From positions 186,001 to 250,000 of the forward strand of contig NZ_JABEMC010000004.1 of assembly GCF_013004595.1 (NCBI RefSeq): a stretch of DNA of 64,000 bases. The letters are read 5' to 3'. Shown piece by piece: positions 9,779-17,523 of this stretch. The DNA is from Brevibacterium luteolum. GTDB taxonomy: Bacteria; Actinomycetota; Actinomycetes; Actinomycetales; Brevibacteriaceae. The translations under genes were made by a program, and so were the position numbers. The stretch's first letter is position 1. Each line of letters begins with the position of its first letter. The notes beneath the pieces were generated by a model. That model was not told the origin of the DNA. It did not search any database and saw only the letters and a list, made by a program, of their open reading frames with translations.

Positions 9779-10645
9779 TCAGATCGAGTGACCCGGCTGC
9801 TGGTTGCCGCCGAGGGTCTCCGGTGCCAGCGATCCGGAGTTCTCCAGTTCGCGCAGCTGATCGGTGAGGTAGCTCTTGAGGCGGGTGCGGTACTGGCGCT
9901 CGAAGTTCTGCAGTCCGTCGATCTCGCGCTCGAGGCTGGTCTTTTGGCTCTCCAGGGTGCTGAGGGTGTCGTCGCGCTTCTTCTCAGCGTCCTTGACGAT
10001 CTGGTCGGCTTCGGCGCGGGCCTCGGAGATGAGCTTGTCGCGGATGCGCTCACCTTCGGCGACGTGCTCGTCGTGCAGGCGCTGGGCCAGCGAGATGAGG
10101 CCGTGGGCGTCCTGGTCGCCTCCGCCTGCTCCACCGGCGACAGCACCGACAGCGGCACCGGTTCCGGCTGCAGCGGCGTTGGAGCCGAAGCCGTTGGTGG
10201 CAGCGCCCTGCTGGGTCTGCTGCGGCTTCTCCTCAGCCTGCTCGCGCGATTCGTCTGCCGACTGCTGCGGGGCGACCAGCGGCGAGGCGGCCTGCTCCTT
10301 CTTCTCCTCGGCAGGGGTCTCCTTGACGTCCTGCTCCAAAACAGCGGCGGGCATCGCCTGGGTTGCCTGCGGATCCTCAGCGGTCTGCTGGGCGGCCGGC
10401 TGCGATCCGATCGTCTGGGCGCCGGTCTGCTCGGTGCCTGCAGCACCCTGTCCCTGGCTCAGCTCCTGGTTGCGCTGCTCGCACGCCGAGAGCTTCTGAC
10501 GCAGCTCGTCGTTCTCCTGGTAGAGGCGACGGAGTTCGAGGACGACTTCGTCGAGGAAGTCATCGACTTCCTCCTGGTCGTATCCTTCGCGGAACTTCAC
10601 GTGCTGGAACCGCTTATTGACAACATCTTGAGGCGTAAGCGCCAT
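9779..10645 (-). CDS. divIVA: DivIVA/Wag31 polar scaffold protein
   Basis: The 288-residue coiled-coil protein begins MALTPQDVVNKRFQ, the membrane-binding DivIVA N-domain. In actinobacteria it marks poles and septa and directs wall growth. A first coiled coil (about 30-65) is separated from a second one (about 190-275) by a long linker rich in Gln, Ala, Glu and Gly. The linker is low-complexity, as in other DivIVA proteins of this phylum. It lies at the end of the dcw cluster after yggT, with its own upstream region of 264 bases. Essentiality and PASTA-kinase phosphorylation are known for Wag31 but not shown here. Confidence 0.95.
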   Translation of the reverse strand: MALTPQDVVNKRFQHVKFREGYDQEEVDDFLDEVVLELRRLYQENDELRQKLSACEQRNQELSQGQGAAGTEQTGAQTIGSQPAAQQTAEDPQATQAMPAAVLEQDVKETPAEEKKEQAASPLVAPQQSADESREQAEEKPQQTQQGAATNGFGSNAAAAGTGAAVGAVAGGAGGGDQDAHGLISLAQRLHDEHVAEGERIRDKLISEARAEADQIVKDAEKKRDDTLSTLESQKTSLEREIDGLQNFERQYRTRLKSYLTDQLRELENSGSLAPETLGGNQQPGHSI

Positions 10646-10909
10646 GAGGCCACCTTCGATCGGAAATCGTCTTTACTCTACTGTTATACAACAGATGTCG
10701 ATGCCACTGTACAGCAACGCCAGCTTATTTGTCGTGCAGGCTTTGCCATGATTCGCATCATAATACGCCTTGTGCTTAAGTCGGGTCTCTACCCCGGGCG
10801 CGGCGCGGAATCCATCACCTGCTCGATATTGCAGTTCTGTCATATTCACCCGAGGCGAATACCTGCATTCACAAACCGGCGGCTGATTTCACGACTGTGA
10901 AAGGGAATG
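10646..10909 (-). promoter_or_regulatory. divIVA upstream region with dyads and candidate -10 boxes
   Basis: This AT-richer gap holds three small dyads: CTGTT-N4-AACAG (10681-10694, containing a minus-strand TATAAC), CTGTACAG (10707-10714), and ATGAT-N4-ATCAT (10748-10761). The last abuts a minus-strand TATTAT at 10760-10765. No convincing -35 is visible. It probably carries the divIVA promoter and operator sites. Confidence 0.4.
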
Positions 10910-10920
10910 TCACATTCCCT
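10902..10920. repeat. 19-bp palindrome across the yggT stop codon
   Basis: AGGGAATGT (10902-10910) and ACATTCCCT (10912-10920) are exact inverted copies with the yggT stop codon at the centre. It could be a short terminator stem (6 bp, 7-base loop) or a protein site. Confidence 0.35.
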
Positions 10921-11209
10921 GGGCTGCGAGGCTGAAGAACACACCGGCGAGGATCTGCACTGCGATGAACACGAGGATGAAGCCCAGGTCCAGGGAGATC
11001 TGGCCGAGGCGCAGCGGCGGGATGATCCGGCGCACGAGCTTCACCGGCGGGTCGGTGAGCGTGTAGATGATCTCGGCGAGTACGAGGATGAAGCCGGTGG
11101 GCCGCCAGTCACGTGCGAACACCTGGATGAGGTCGATGACGACCCGCGCCAGGAGCACGAAGACGTACAGGCTCAAAGCCTGGCCGATGATCCAAAACAG
11201 CAATGACAC
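10910..11209 (-). CDS. YggT family membrane protein
   Basis: This 99-residue protein has two hydrophobic segments (about 1-25 and 65-95) flanking the family region YTLTDPPVKLVRRIIPP. YggT proteins are small integral membrane proteins found beside division genes in many Gram-positive bacteria, and their function is poorly known. The GTG start has AGGAG eight bases upstream. Position between sepF and divIVA matches Rv2146c in M. tuberculosis. It follows a 12-bp hairpin that separates it from sepF. Confidence 0.88.
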   Translation of the reverse strand: MSLLFWIIGQALSLYVFVLLARVVIDLIQVFARDWRPTGFILVLAEIIYTLTDPPVKLVRRIIPPLRLGQISLDLGFILVFIAVQILAGVFFSLAAQGM

Positions 11210-11234
11210 GAAGGCTTCTCCTGAGGGAACGCAG

Positions 11235-11266
11235 ACGGCGGACTACATTCAAGCGTAGTCCGCCGT
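11235..11266 (-). terminator. perfect 12-bp hairpin between sepF and yggT
   Basis: 11235-11246 and 11255-11266 are exact inverted copies around an 8-base loop. It lies 45 bases past the sepF stop on the minus strand. There is no U-tract, so it is a terminator or a processing stem. Confidence 0.55.
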
Positions 11267-11310
11267 TGCTGTTAATGCCGAACCGGGAGCCGCAGCTGCG
11301 GCCAGACGCC

Positions 11311-11817
11311 TCAGCTCTGGTTGAAGAAGCTGGCCTGATGGTCTCCTGCGGCTTCTTCGGTCGATACTTCGATCGACTCGGGGGTGAGGAGGAACACATT
11401 GTTGGTGACCTTCTCGATGGATCCGCGCAGGCCGAAGATGAGGCCGGCGGAGAAGTCGACGAGGCGCTTGGAGTTCGCCTCGTCCATTGCCGAGAGGTTC
11501 ATGATGACCGGCACGCCGTCGCGGAAGGCGGTGCCGATGGCCTTGGCGTCGTTGTAGCTGCGGGGATGGATCGTCTGAATGCGCTGCATGGCGGTGGCCG
11601 GTGCACTTTCCACGGGACGAACGGACGGGCGGATCGGGGTGACAGCAGCAGCCGGCGGCTCGAACGGCTCAGGTTCGGCCTCGAGGCCGTCGTCAGCGTA
11701 GTCGTCGTACTCGTCCTCATAGGTACGGCGCTGTTCGGTGGGCTGATGACGCAGGTCCTGCTCGTCGTAGTCCTCGACGAATCCCAGGTAGCTGCCGATC
11801 TTCTTGAGAGCGGACAT
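11311..11817 (-). CDS. sepF: cell division protein SepF
   Basis: SepF anchors FtsZ to the membrane in bacteria that lack FtsA. The 168-residue product starts MSALKKIGSYLGF, an amphipathic membrane-binding helix, followed by an acidic linker (about 15-65) and a C-terminal SepF domain (about 75-155) with the typical HPRSYNDAKAIG and DFSAGLIFGLRG blocks. I chose the ATG at 11817, with GAGGAG upstream, over a longer reading to 11949. The yggS gene usually found next to sepF is absent. No ftsA is present, so SepF is the expected FtsZ anchor. Confidence 0.95.
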   Translation of the reverse strand: MSALKKIGSYLGFVEDYDEQDLRHQPTEQRRTYEDEYDDYADDGLEAEPEPFEPPAAAVTPIRPSVRPVESAPATAMQRIQTIHPRSYNDAKAIGTAFRDGVPVIMNLSAMDEANSKRLVDFSAGLIFGLRGSIEKVTNNVFLLTPESIEVSTEEAAGDHQASFFNQS

Positions 11818-11921
11818 GGGCGACTCCTCGTGATTGCGGGCGTCCTTCGCGGTTCGACATGCAAAGGTCTTAGTGAGAACGTACCCCACTGGCAGGTGAT
11901 GGCCGGGAAAGCGCTGCGGGC

Positions 11922-11931
11922 GTGTCGAAAG
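11922..11931 (-). promoter_or_regulatory. CTTTCGACAC element upstream of sepF
   Basis: The minus-strand 10-mer CTTTCGACAC lies about 105 bases before the sepF start codon. The identical 10-mer occurs at 14121-14130, about 109 bases before ftsZ. No -10 follows at promoter spacing, so a protein-binding site is more likely than a -35. Confidence 0.4.
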
Positions 11932-11945
11932 TTCGGGTGAAGTTC

Positions 11946-12710
11946 TCACCGCGGCTGTGCGGTGGGCTCCATCCAGATGACACCTGCGAATCGGCCGGTG
12001 ACGGCGTCGCGTCGGTAGGAGAACAGGTCGGGGCTGTCGTAGGTGCAGGCCGAGACCCAGCGCTCAAGCCGCACGCCTTCCCGGCGCAGCTGCTCGGCCA
12101 CTCCGGCGGCGACGTCGATGGCTGGGGTGCCCTCGGCCGAGACCGAGGCGGCGACCGGTTCGATCTCGCCGATCTCCTCGCGCAGTTCGACCGGCACCTC
12201 GTAGCGTCGCGGGGAGATCGAGGGGCCGATGATCGCAGCGATGTTGTCCGCCCCACGCTCACGCATCGACTCGACAGCAGCGCCGACGACGCCTGCGGCC
12301 ATGCCCTTGCGCCCGGCGTGGACGCTGGCGATGACCCCGGCATCCGGGTCGGCCAGCAGCACCGGAGTGCAGTCGGCGACGAGGACGGCGAGACCGAGGA
12401 GGGTCGATGAGGTCACCTGGGCATCCGCTTCGACGGTGTCGAGCGAGACGGACGAATTGAGGTCATCGAGATCGACGGTGTGCACGGCGGTGCCGTGGAC
12501 CTGGGAGGTGAAGCTCAGCCGGTCGGCCTGCAGGCCCAGCACCTGGGCGAGCATATTGCGGTTGGCTGTCACCGCCGAGTCGTCGTCGCCGACTCCGCGC
12601 CCGAGGTTGAGCGAGTTGTAGGGAGGAACGGAATAGCCGCCCCATCGGTCCGAGAACGCCGCGTGGGCCACGCGGTGAGTTCCCGGAACGACGAAGCGGC
12701 TGTGCAGCAC
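11946..12710 (-). CDS. pgeF: PgeF/YfiH-type laccase-domain protein
   Basis: The 254-residue protein belongs to the multicopper-oxidoreductase-like DUF152 family. Members act as purine nucleoside phosphorylase/adenosine deaminase-like zinc enzymes or edit miscoupled muropeptide precursors (PgeF in E. coli). The His-Cys-His metal set is visible in SQVHG, ADCTPV and SVHAGRKG. It sits between ftsZ and sepF, as Rv2149c does. Its location in the wall cluster fits quality control of UDP-MurNAc peptides, but that is inference. Which of the reported activities applies is unknown. Confidence 0.85.
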   Translation of the reverse strand: MLHSRFVVPGTHRVAHAAFSDRWGGYSVPPYNSLNLGRGVGDDDSAVTANRNMLAQVLGLQADRLSFTSQVHGTAVHTVDLDDLNSSVSLDTVEADAQVTSSTLLGLAVLVADCTPVLLADPDAGVIASVHAGRKGMAAGVVGAAVESMRERGADNIAAIIGPSISPRRYEVPVELREEIGEIEPVAASVSAEGTPAIDVAAGVAEQLRREGVRLERWVSACTYDSPDLFSYRRDAVTGRFAGVIWMEPTAQPR

Positions 12711-12725
12711 GAGGCCGTCCCTGTC

Positions 12726-14012
12726 TTATTTGAGGAAGTCGGGGATGTCGAGGTCGTCGTCGAAGCTGTCGACCTTCTCATCCGGCAGCTCGCGCGGAAC
12801 CGGGGGTGCAGATTCCTCGCTGGAACCGGCCGAAGCCGAGGCATCGTCCGATCCGCTCGACGAAGAGTCTTCCGAGCGCAGGCTGTATGGGCCAGCCTGG
12901 GTGCCCGAATCGCTGGCGGCAGCACCTGCGGCCGCACCGGCGCCGGCGGCTGCCGCACCGACGGCGGCGGGCTGGTTGCCGGATTCGCTGCGGCCGGCGT
13001 CTGCCGAACGGCGGTCCTCCGACGACTTGCTGGCTGCCAGCGACGGCGAGCCCTCCACAGCGCCGACCGGCGTGTCGAAGCCGGCGGCGATGACGGTGAT
13101 GCGGCATTCGTCGCCGAGGTTGTCGTCGATGACGGTGCCGAAGATGATGTTGGCTTCCGGGTGCGCGGCTTCCTGCACGAGGCGGGCGGCCTCGTTGATC
13201 TCGAACAGGCCGAGGTCGGATCCGCCCTGGATGCTCAGCAGCACGCCGTGGGCGCCTTCGATGCTGGCTTCGAGCAGCGGCGAGGCGATTGCGGCCTCGG
13301 CTGCCTGCACGGCACGGTCGTCGCCGACGGCGGAGCCGATGCCCATGAGCGCTGTGCCGGCGTCCTGCATGACGGACTTGACGTCGGCGAAGTCGAGGTT
13401 GATCATGCCCGGCGTCGAGATGAGGTCGGTGATGCCCTGCACGCCCGAGCGCAGCACCTCGTCAGCGGACTGGAAGGCCTCGATGACCGACACGTTGCGG
13501 TCCGAGATCGACAGCAGCCGGTCGTTCGGTATGACGATGAGGGTGTCGACTTCCTCGCGGAGGTCGGCGATGCCCTTCTCCGCCTGGGCCGAGCGGCGCC
13601 GGCCTTCGAAGGTGAACGGGCGGGTGACGACACCGATGGTCAGGGCGCCGAGGCCGCGAGCGATGCGGGCGACGACAGGTGCTGCACCGGTGCCGGTGCC
13701 GCCGCCTTCGCCAGCGGTGACGAAGACCATGTCGGCGCCTTCGAGCGCTTCGGTGATGGCCTCTTCGGAGTCCTCTGCGGCCTTGCGCCCGATCTCCGGG
13801 TCGGCTCCGGCGCCGAGCCCGCGAGTGAGGTCGCGGCCGATCTCGAGCTTCAGGTCAGCTTCGGAAAGGAGCAGCGCTTGTGCGTCGGTGTTGATTGCGA
13901 TGAATTCGACGCCTTTGAGGCCGACGTCGATCATCCGTTGGACAGCGTTGACACCGCCGCCGCCGGTACCGGCAACCTTGATGTCCGCTCCGGATTGTGG
14001 GAATTCAGCCAA
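12726..14012 (-). CDS. ftsZ: cell division protein FtsZ
   Basis: FtsZ is the tubulin-like GTPase that forms the division ring. The 428-residue product has the GTP-binding motif GGGTGTGA near residue 105, the N-terminal [10 protein letters not shown], the T7 loop [11 protein letters not shown], a variable acidic Ser/Ala-rich linker (about 315-415) and the conserved tail [10 protein letters not shown] that binds SepF. The start codon is TTG, supported by GAGGAA six bases upstream and by homology starting at MAEF. The 160-base upstream gap carries a hairpin and the CTTTCGACAC element, so ftsZ probably has its own promoter. Confidence 0.98.
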   Translation of the reverse strand: MAEFPQSGADIKVAGTGGGGVNAVQRMIDVGLKGVEFIAINTDAQALLLSEADLKLEIGRDLTRGLGAGADPEIGRKAAEDSEEAITEALEGADMVFVTAGEGGGTGTGAAPVVARIARGLGALTIGVVTRPFTFEGRRRSAQAEKGIADLREEVDTLIVIPNDRLLSISDRNVSVIEAFQSADEVLRSGVQGITDLISTPGMINLDFADVKSVMQDAGTALMGIGSAVGDDRAVQAAEAAIASPLLEASIEGAHGVLLSIQGGSDLGLFEINEAARLVQEAAHPEANIIFGTVIDDNLGDECRITVIAAGFDTPVGAVEGSPSLAASKSSEDRRSADAGRSESGNQPAAVGAAAAGAGAAAGAAASDSGTQAGPYSLRSEDSSSSGSDDASASAGSSEESAPPVPRELPDEKVDSFDDDLDIPDFLK

Positions 14013-14037
14013 GTCGGTTTCCTCTTTCGACGCATCG

Positions 14038-14059
14038 GGCCCATGCGGGCGTGTGGGCC
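14038..14059 (-). promoter_or_regulatory. hairpin in the ftsZ leader
   Basis: GGCCCA (14038-14043) and TGGGCC (14054-14059) can pair around a 10-base loop, about 25 bases before the TTG start and just upstream of the ribosome site. It could modulate translation or mRNA stability. Confidence 0.35.
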
Positions 14060-14120
14060 TATTTTGCCTTCATGTCGACGCTATGACCCGCTCCCCCTCA
14101 GCGCAACTCTCGCACGCGGT

Positions 14121-14130
14121 GTGTCGAAAG
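14121..14130 (-). promoter_or_regulatory. CTTTCGACAC element upstream of ftsZ
   Basis: This is an exact 10-base match to the element at 11922-11931 upstream of sepF, in the same orientation and at nearly the same distance from the start codon (about 109 against 105 bases). Confidence 0.4.
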
Positions 14131-14171
14131 CTTCTGCCCCGGCAGGCCCGATCGGTGCGCCGGGCGGGAGC

Positions 14172-14927
14172 TTATGAGGTGACCGGCACCTCGGGCACGG
14201 AGACGTCGATCGTCTGCGCATCGGTATCGATGAGCTTGGAGGCGATGTCGAATTTGCGGGCGGCGTCCTCGGCGCTGCCGAATCGGATCGTCACCGGGGA
14301 GGCGTCTTCGCCGGGGCTGTAGTCGATTTCGATCTTCTCCGGATCACTGGCGCGCACGACGCTGATCTGCTCGGGCACCCCGTCAGGCAGTTCGTCGAGC
14401 AGTGCCAGTGCGGCGCTGATCGTCTCCTTGCGGTCGGCTCCGGCGGTGAGTTCGAGGCGGGCCAGTCCGTCGGGTTCGCCGGTGACGGTGTCGATCGTCG
14501 TGCCGGTGGCATCGACGCGGTCCCAGCCGGAGCCTGCGCGCACGGCGATAAGCGGGGTGCGGTCGGTGACCGTGATGGACAGAGCGCGCGGGCCGGCCCA
14601 GCGGGCCTTCGCCGAGGCGGCCTTCGGCAGACGCTTGAGGGCGGCCTTCTCGACTGCACCGGGCATCGCCTGCGGCAGCGGGGTGCCGGACCAATCGGCC
14701 AGCACCGCTTCTTCGATCTGCTCGGCGGTGTAGAACTCCGTCGCCTTGGCTTTGACGCTGGTGATCGCCAGCACCGGGGAGAACCAGGCGGCGGCCAGCA
14801 GCCCGATGATGACCGCGGCGCTGCCGGCGATGACGAGGAGGCGTGTGAGCCGGGCGCGGCGGCGGGCGGCGAGCCGGTCGGACAGGCTCGCGGTCGCCTC
14901 GGTGCTGCCGGTGTGCGTCTGCGTCAT
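14172..14927 (-). CDS. ftsQ: cell division protein FtsQ
   Basis: FtsQ is a bitopic membrane protein that links early and late divisome proteins. The 251-residue product has an Arg-rich cytoplasmic N-terminus, one membrane segment (about 35-58) and an extracytoplasmic POTRA domain followed by the FtsQ beta domain (SITVTDRTPLIAV, then GWDRVDATG). I chose the ATG at 14927 (MTQTHTG), ten bases after the murC stop. A longer reading to 15056 only overlaps murC. The protein is of ordinary size for the family. Confidence 0.93.
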   Translation of the reverse strand: MTQTHTGSTEATASLSDRLAARRRARLTRLLVIAGSAAVIIGLLAAAWFSPVLAITSVKAKATEFYTAEQIEEAVLADWSGTPLPQAMPGAVEKAALKRLPKAASAKARWAGPRALSITVTDRTPLIAVRAGSGWDRVDATGTTIDTVTGEPDGLARLELTAGADRKETISAALALLDELPDGVPEQISVVRASDPEKIEIDYSPGEDASPVTIRFGSAEDAARKFDIASKLIDTDAQTIDVSVPEVPVTS

Positions 14928-14937
14928 CGCCTGCCGG

Positions 14938-16350
14938 TCACCAGGCCGTTTCGAGTGCGGCGACGATCTCGGGGCCGAGGATCGTGACATCGCCGGCGCC
15001 GATGGTGATGACGATGTCGCCGGGCTGGACGCGGGAGACGACGGTCGGCACGGCATCGGAGAAGGCCGGCAGGAAGGTGGCGTTGTCGTGCGGGACCTCC
15101 TCGGCGACGATCGCGCCGGTCACCCCCGGGATCGGGTCCTCGCGGGCGGGGAACACGTCGAGGACGATCGCCTCATCGGCGATGCCAAGCGCCTGACCGA
15201 ACTCCTGCTTGAAGTTCTGGGTGCGGCTGAACAGGTGCGGCTGGAAGATCGCGTGCACCCGCCCGCCGGGCGCCACGACCGAGCGGGCGGCGGTGAGCAC
15301 CGCGCTGACCTCGGTCGGGTGGTGGGCGTAGTCGTCGTAGACGCGCACACCGTGGGCGGTGCCGCGCAGCTCGAAGCGCCGGCGAGTGCCGCCGAATCCG
15401 GCCAGGCCCGCAACAGCGGCATCGAGGTCGCCGCCGAGGTGGTGGACGACGCAGAGTGCGGCGGTGGCGTTGGCGGCGTTGTAGGCGCCGGGCTGCTGAA
15501 GTTCGACGTCGAGGTCACGGCCGTCGAGGGTGACGGTGAAGGCGGTGCCGACCTCGCCGGGGCGCAGGTCGGTGATCGGCACATCGGCGGTCTCGGCGAA
15601 TCCGTAGGTGACGACGGTGGTGCCCTCAGCGGCGGCTTGGGCTGCGATCTCGCGGGATCCGGCGTCGTCGGCGCAGGCGATGAGCACACCGCCGCGGCTG
15701 CGCACGTGGCTGGCGAAGTCGACGAAGGCCTGGCGCACACCAGCCCAGTCGCCGTAGTGGTCGAGGTGGTCGGCCTCGGCGTTTGTGATGACGGCGACGG
15801 CCGGTTCGTAGAGCAGGAAGGAGCCGTCGGATTCGTCGGCTTCGGCGATGAACGCCTCGCCGCTGCCGTCGTGGGCGTTGGTGCCCGAGGCGGTGAGCAC
15901 TCCCCCGATGACGAACGACGGGTCCCCGCCGCCGGCCTGCAGGGCGACCGTCGTCATCGATGTCGTCGTCGTCTTGCCGTGAGTGCCGGCGATGGCGACA
16001 GTCGTGCGTGCGTGCATGAGGCCTGCGAGTGCCGCTGAGCGGTGGATGATGCGCAGGCCCTTGTCGCGGGCGGCGGCCAGTTCGGGGTTGTCCTGGCGGA
16101 TGGCTGAGGAGACGACGACGGTGTCGACGTCGGCGATGTTCTCTGCCCGCTGGCCGATCGCGATCTCCGCGCCGAGGGCGCGCAGGGCTGCAACGACCGA
16201 GGAGTCCTTCGCATCGGAGCCGGTGACGGTCATGCCGCGCATGAGCATGATCCGGGCGATGCCGGACATGCCGGCGCCGCCGATGCCGATGAAGTGGACG
16301 CGGCCGAGTTCAGCGGCCGGGATGATCGGCGTGTCAGGGGCTGCTGCCAT
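14938..16350 (-). CDS. murC: UDP-N-acetylmuramate-L-alanine ligase
   Basis: MurC adds L-Ala to UDP-MurNAc, the first peptide step of peptidoglycan synthesis, in the cytoplasm. The 470-residue product shows the N-terminal UDP-binding GIGGAGMSGIA, the ATP-binding P-loop AGTHGKTTT near residues 125-133, and the ligase C-domain block YDDYAHHPTEV. It begins three bases after murG ends and ends 10 bases before ftsQ, so it is part of one long transcript. Confidence 0.97.
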   Translation of the reverse strand: MAAAPDTPIIPAAELGRVHFIGIGGAGMSGIARIMLMRGMTVTGSDAKDSSVVAALRALGAEIAIGQRAENIADVDTVVVSSAIRQDNPELAAARDKGLRIIHRSAALAGLMHARTTVAIAGTHGKTTTTSMTTVALQAGGGDPSFVIGGVLTASGTNAHDGSGEAFIAEADESDGSFLLYEPAVAVITNAEADHLDHYGDWAGVRQAFVDFASHVRSRGGVLIACADDAGSREIAAQAAAEGTTVVTYGFAETADVPITDLRPGEVGTAFTVTLDGRDLDVELQQPGAYNAANATAALCVVHHLGGDLDAAVAGLAGFGGTRRRFELRGTAHGVRVYDDYAHHPTEVSAVLTAARSVVAPGGRVHAIFQPHLFSRTQNFKQEFGQALGIADEAIVLDVFPAREDPIPGVTGAIVAEEVPHDNATFLPAFSDAVPTVVSRVQPGDIVITIGAGDVTILGPEIVAALETAW

Positions 16351-16353
16351 CTG

Positions 16354-17523
16354 TCAGTCGTCCTTTGTGCGTTCTTTGCGGTTGAGCAGTTCCGGCGGGT
16401 ACGGCCGGTGCGGATGCTCCCGGCCGAGGGCCGCATACATCTTATGCACCATCGTGCGGGCGGCTGCCATCGGGAAGTCGGCGGCCAGGGCGGTTTCGCT
16501 CATCGCCTGCAGGCGCGCCGGGTCGGTCAGCAGCGGCAGGATCGTGCCGGTGACCGCGCCCGTGTCGAAGTCGGCGTTGTCGATCATGAGTGCCGCGCCG
16601 GATTCGACAAGGCCCGCGGCGTTGAGGCGCTGCTCGCCGTTGCCGATCGCCAGCGGCACGAACACCGTCGGCACTCCGGTGATCGACACCTCGGCGACGG
16701 TCCCGGCACCGGAGCGGGCTATGAGCAGGTCGGCGGCCAGATAGGCGTTGTGCATCCCGTCGACGTATTCGACGACGTGGTAGTCCGGGACCGAGGCGGC
16801 TGCTTGGGCGACGTCTGCGGCCTTGCCGGCGCCGGTGATGTGGAGGATCTGCACGGCTGCTGCCGCGATGTTCTCGATCGCTCCGGCGAAGGCTTCGTTG
16901 AGCCGCTGGGCGCCGGACGATCCGCCGGTCACCACGAGGGTCGGCAGGTCTTCGCGCAGACCGAGATGCTGGCGTGCGGCGGCCCGCTGGGCGGGGTCGG
17001 TGTAGTCGACGAGTTCGATCTGAGAGCGGATCGGCATGCCGACCTGGCTGCCCTTGAGCGGGGTGCCGGAGAAGGTGTAGCCGATGTTGGCCGCAGGCGT
17101 GAAGCCGGCGCCGAGGCGGTTGGCCAGTCCCGGCCGGGCGTTGGCTTCGTGGATGATGACCGGGATCTTCGCGAGTTTGGCAGCCAGGTAGGCCGGCGGG
17201 CAGACGTAGCCGCCGACTCCGACGACGATGTCGACGTGGCGGTCGCGGATGAGCCGGCGGACCTTGCGCACGGTGCCGGCCAGCCGCCCGGGGAAGCGCA
17301 GCAGGTCGGTGTCGATGCTGCGCGGGGCGGGCACCTTGTCGATGGTGACGAGTTCGAAGCCGGCTTCGGGTACGAGGCGGGTCTCCAGGCCGGCGGGCGT
17401 GCCGAGCATGATGATCTCAGCTTCCGGGTCCTGGAATCTCAGGTCCTCGGCGATGGCGAGCATCGGGGCGACGTGGCCGGTGGTGCCGCCGCCGGCGAAC
17501 AGGGCTGTCAGGGGTCGGGTCAT
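16354..17523 (-). CDS. murG: UDP-GlcNAc:lipid I GlcNAc transferase MurG
   Basis: MurG converts lipid I to lipid II at the inner face of the membrane. The 389-residue GT28 protein starts MTRPLTALFAGGGTTGHVAP, the donor/acceptor glycine loop, and has the C-domain blocks VVTGGSSGAQRLNE and SGAGTVAE that bind UDP-GlcNAc. The ATG at 17523 overlaps the ftsW stop as ATGA. A longer in-frame reading to 18177 runs through ftsW and is rejected. Paired with ftsW it supplies and uses lipid II. Confidence 0.97.
   Translation of the reverse strand: MTRPLTALFAGGGTTGHVAPMLAIAEDLRFQDPEAEIIMLGTPAGLETRLVPEAGFELVTIDKVPAPRSIDTDLLRFPGRLAGTVRKVRRLIRDRHVDIVVGVGGYVCPPAYLAAKLAKIPVIIHEANARPGLANRLGAGFTPAANIGYTFSGTPLKGSQVGMPIRSQIELVDYTDPAQRAAARQHLGLREDLPTLVVTGGSSGAQRLNEAFAGAIENIAAAAVQILHITGAGKAADVAQAAASVPDYHVVEYVDGMHNAYLAADLLIARSGAGTVAEVSITGVPTVFVPLAIGNGEQRLNAAGLVESGAALMIDNADFDTGAVTGTILPLLTDPARLQAMSETALAADFPMAAARTMVHKMYAALGREHPHRPYPPELLNRKERTKDD

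Noticed and set aside
12480..14322. Long plus-strand open frames opposite ftsZ and pgeF
   Set aside because: They lie across two genes and an intergenic gap, with no ribosome site and no family likeness.
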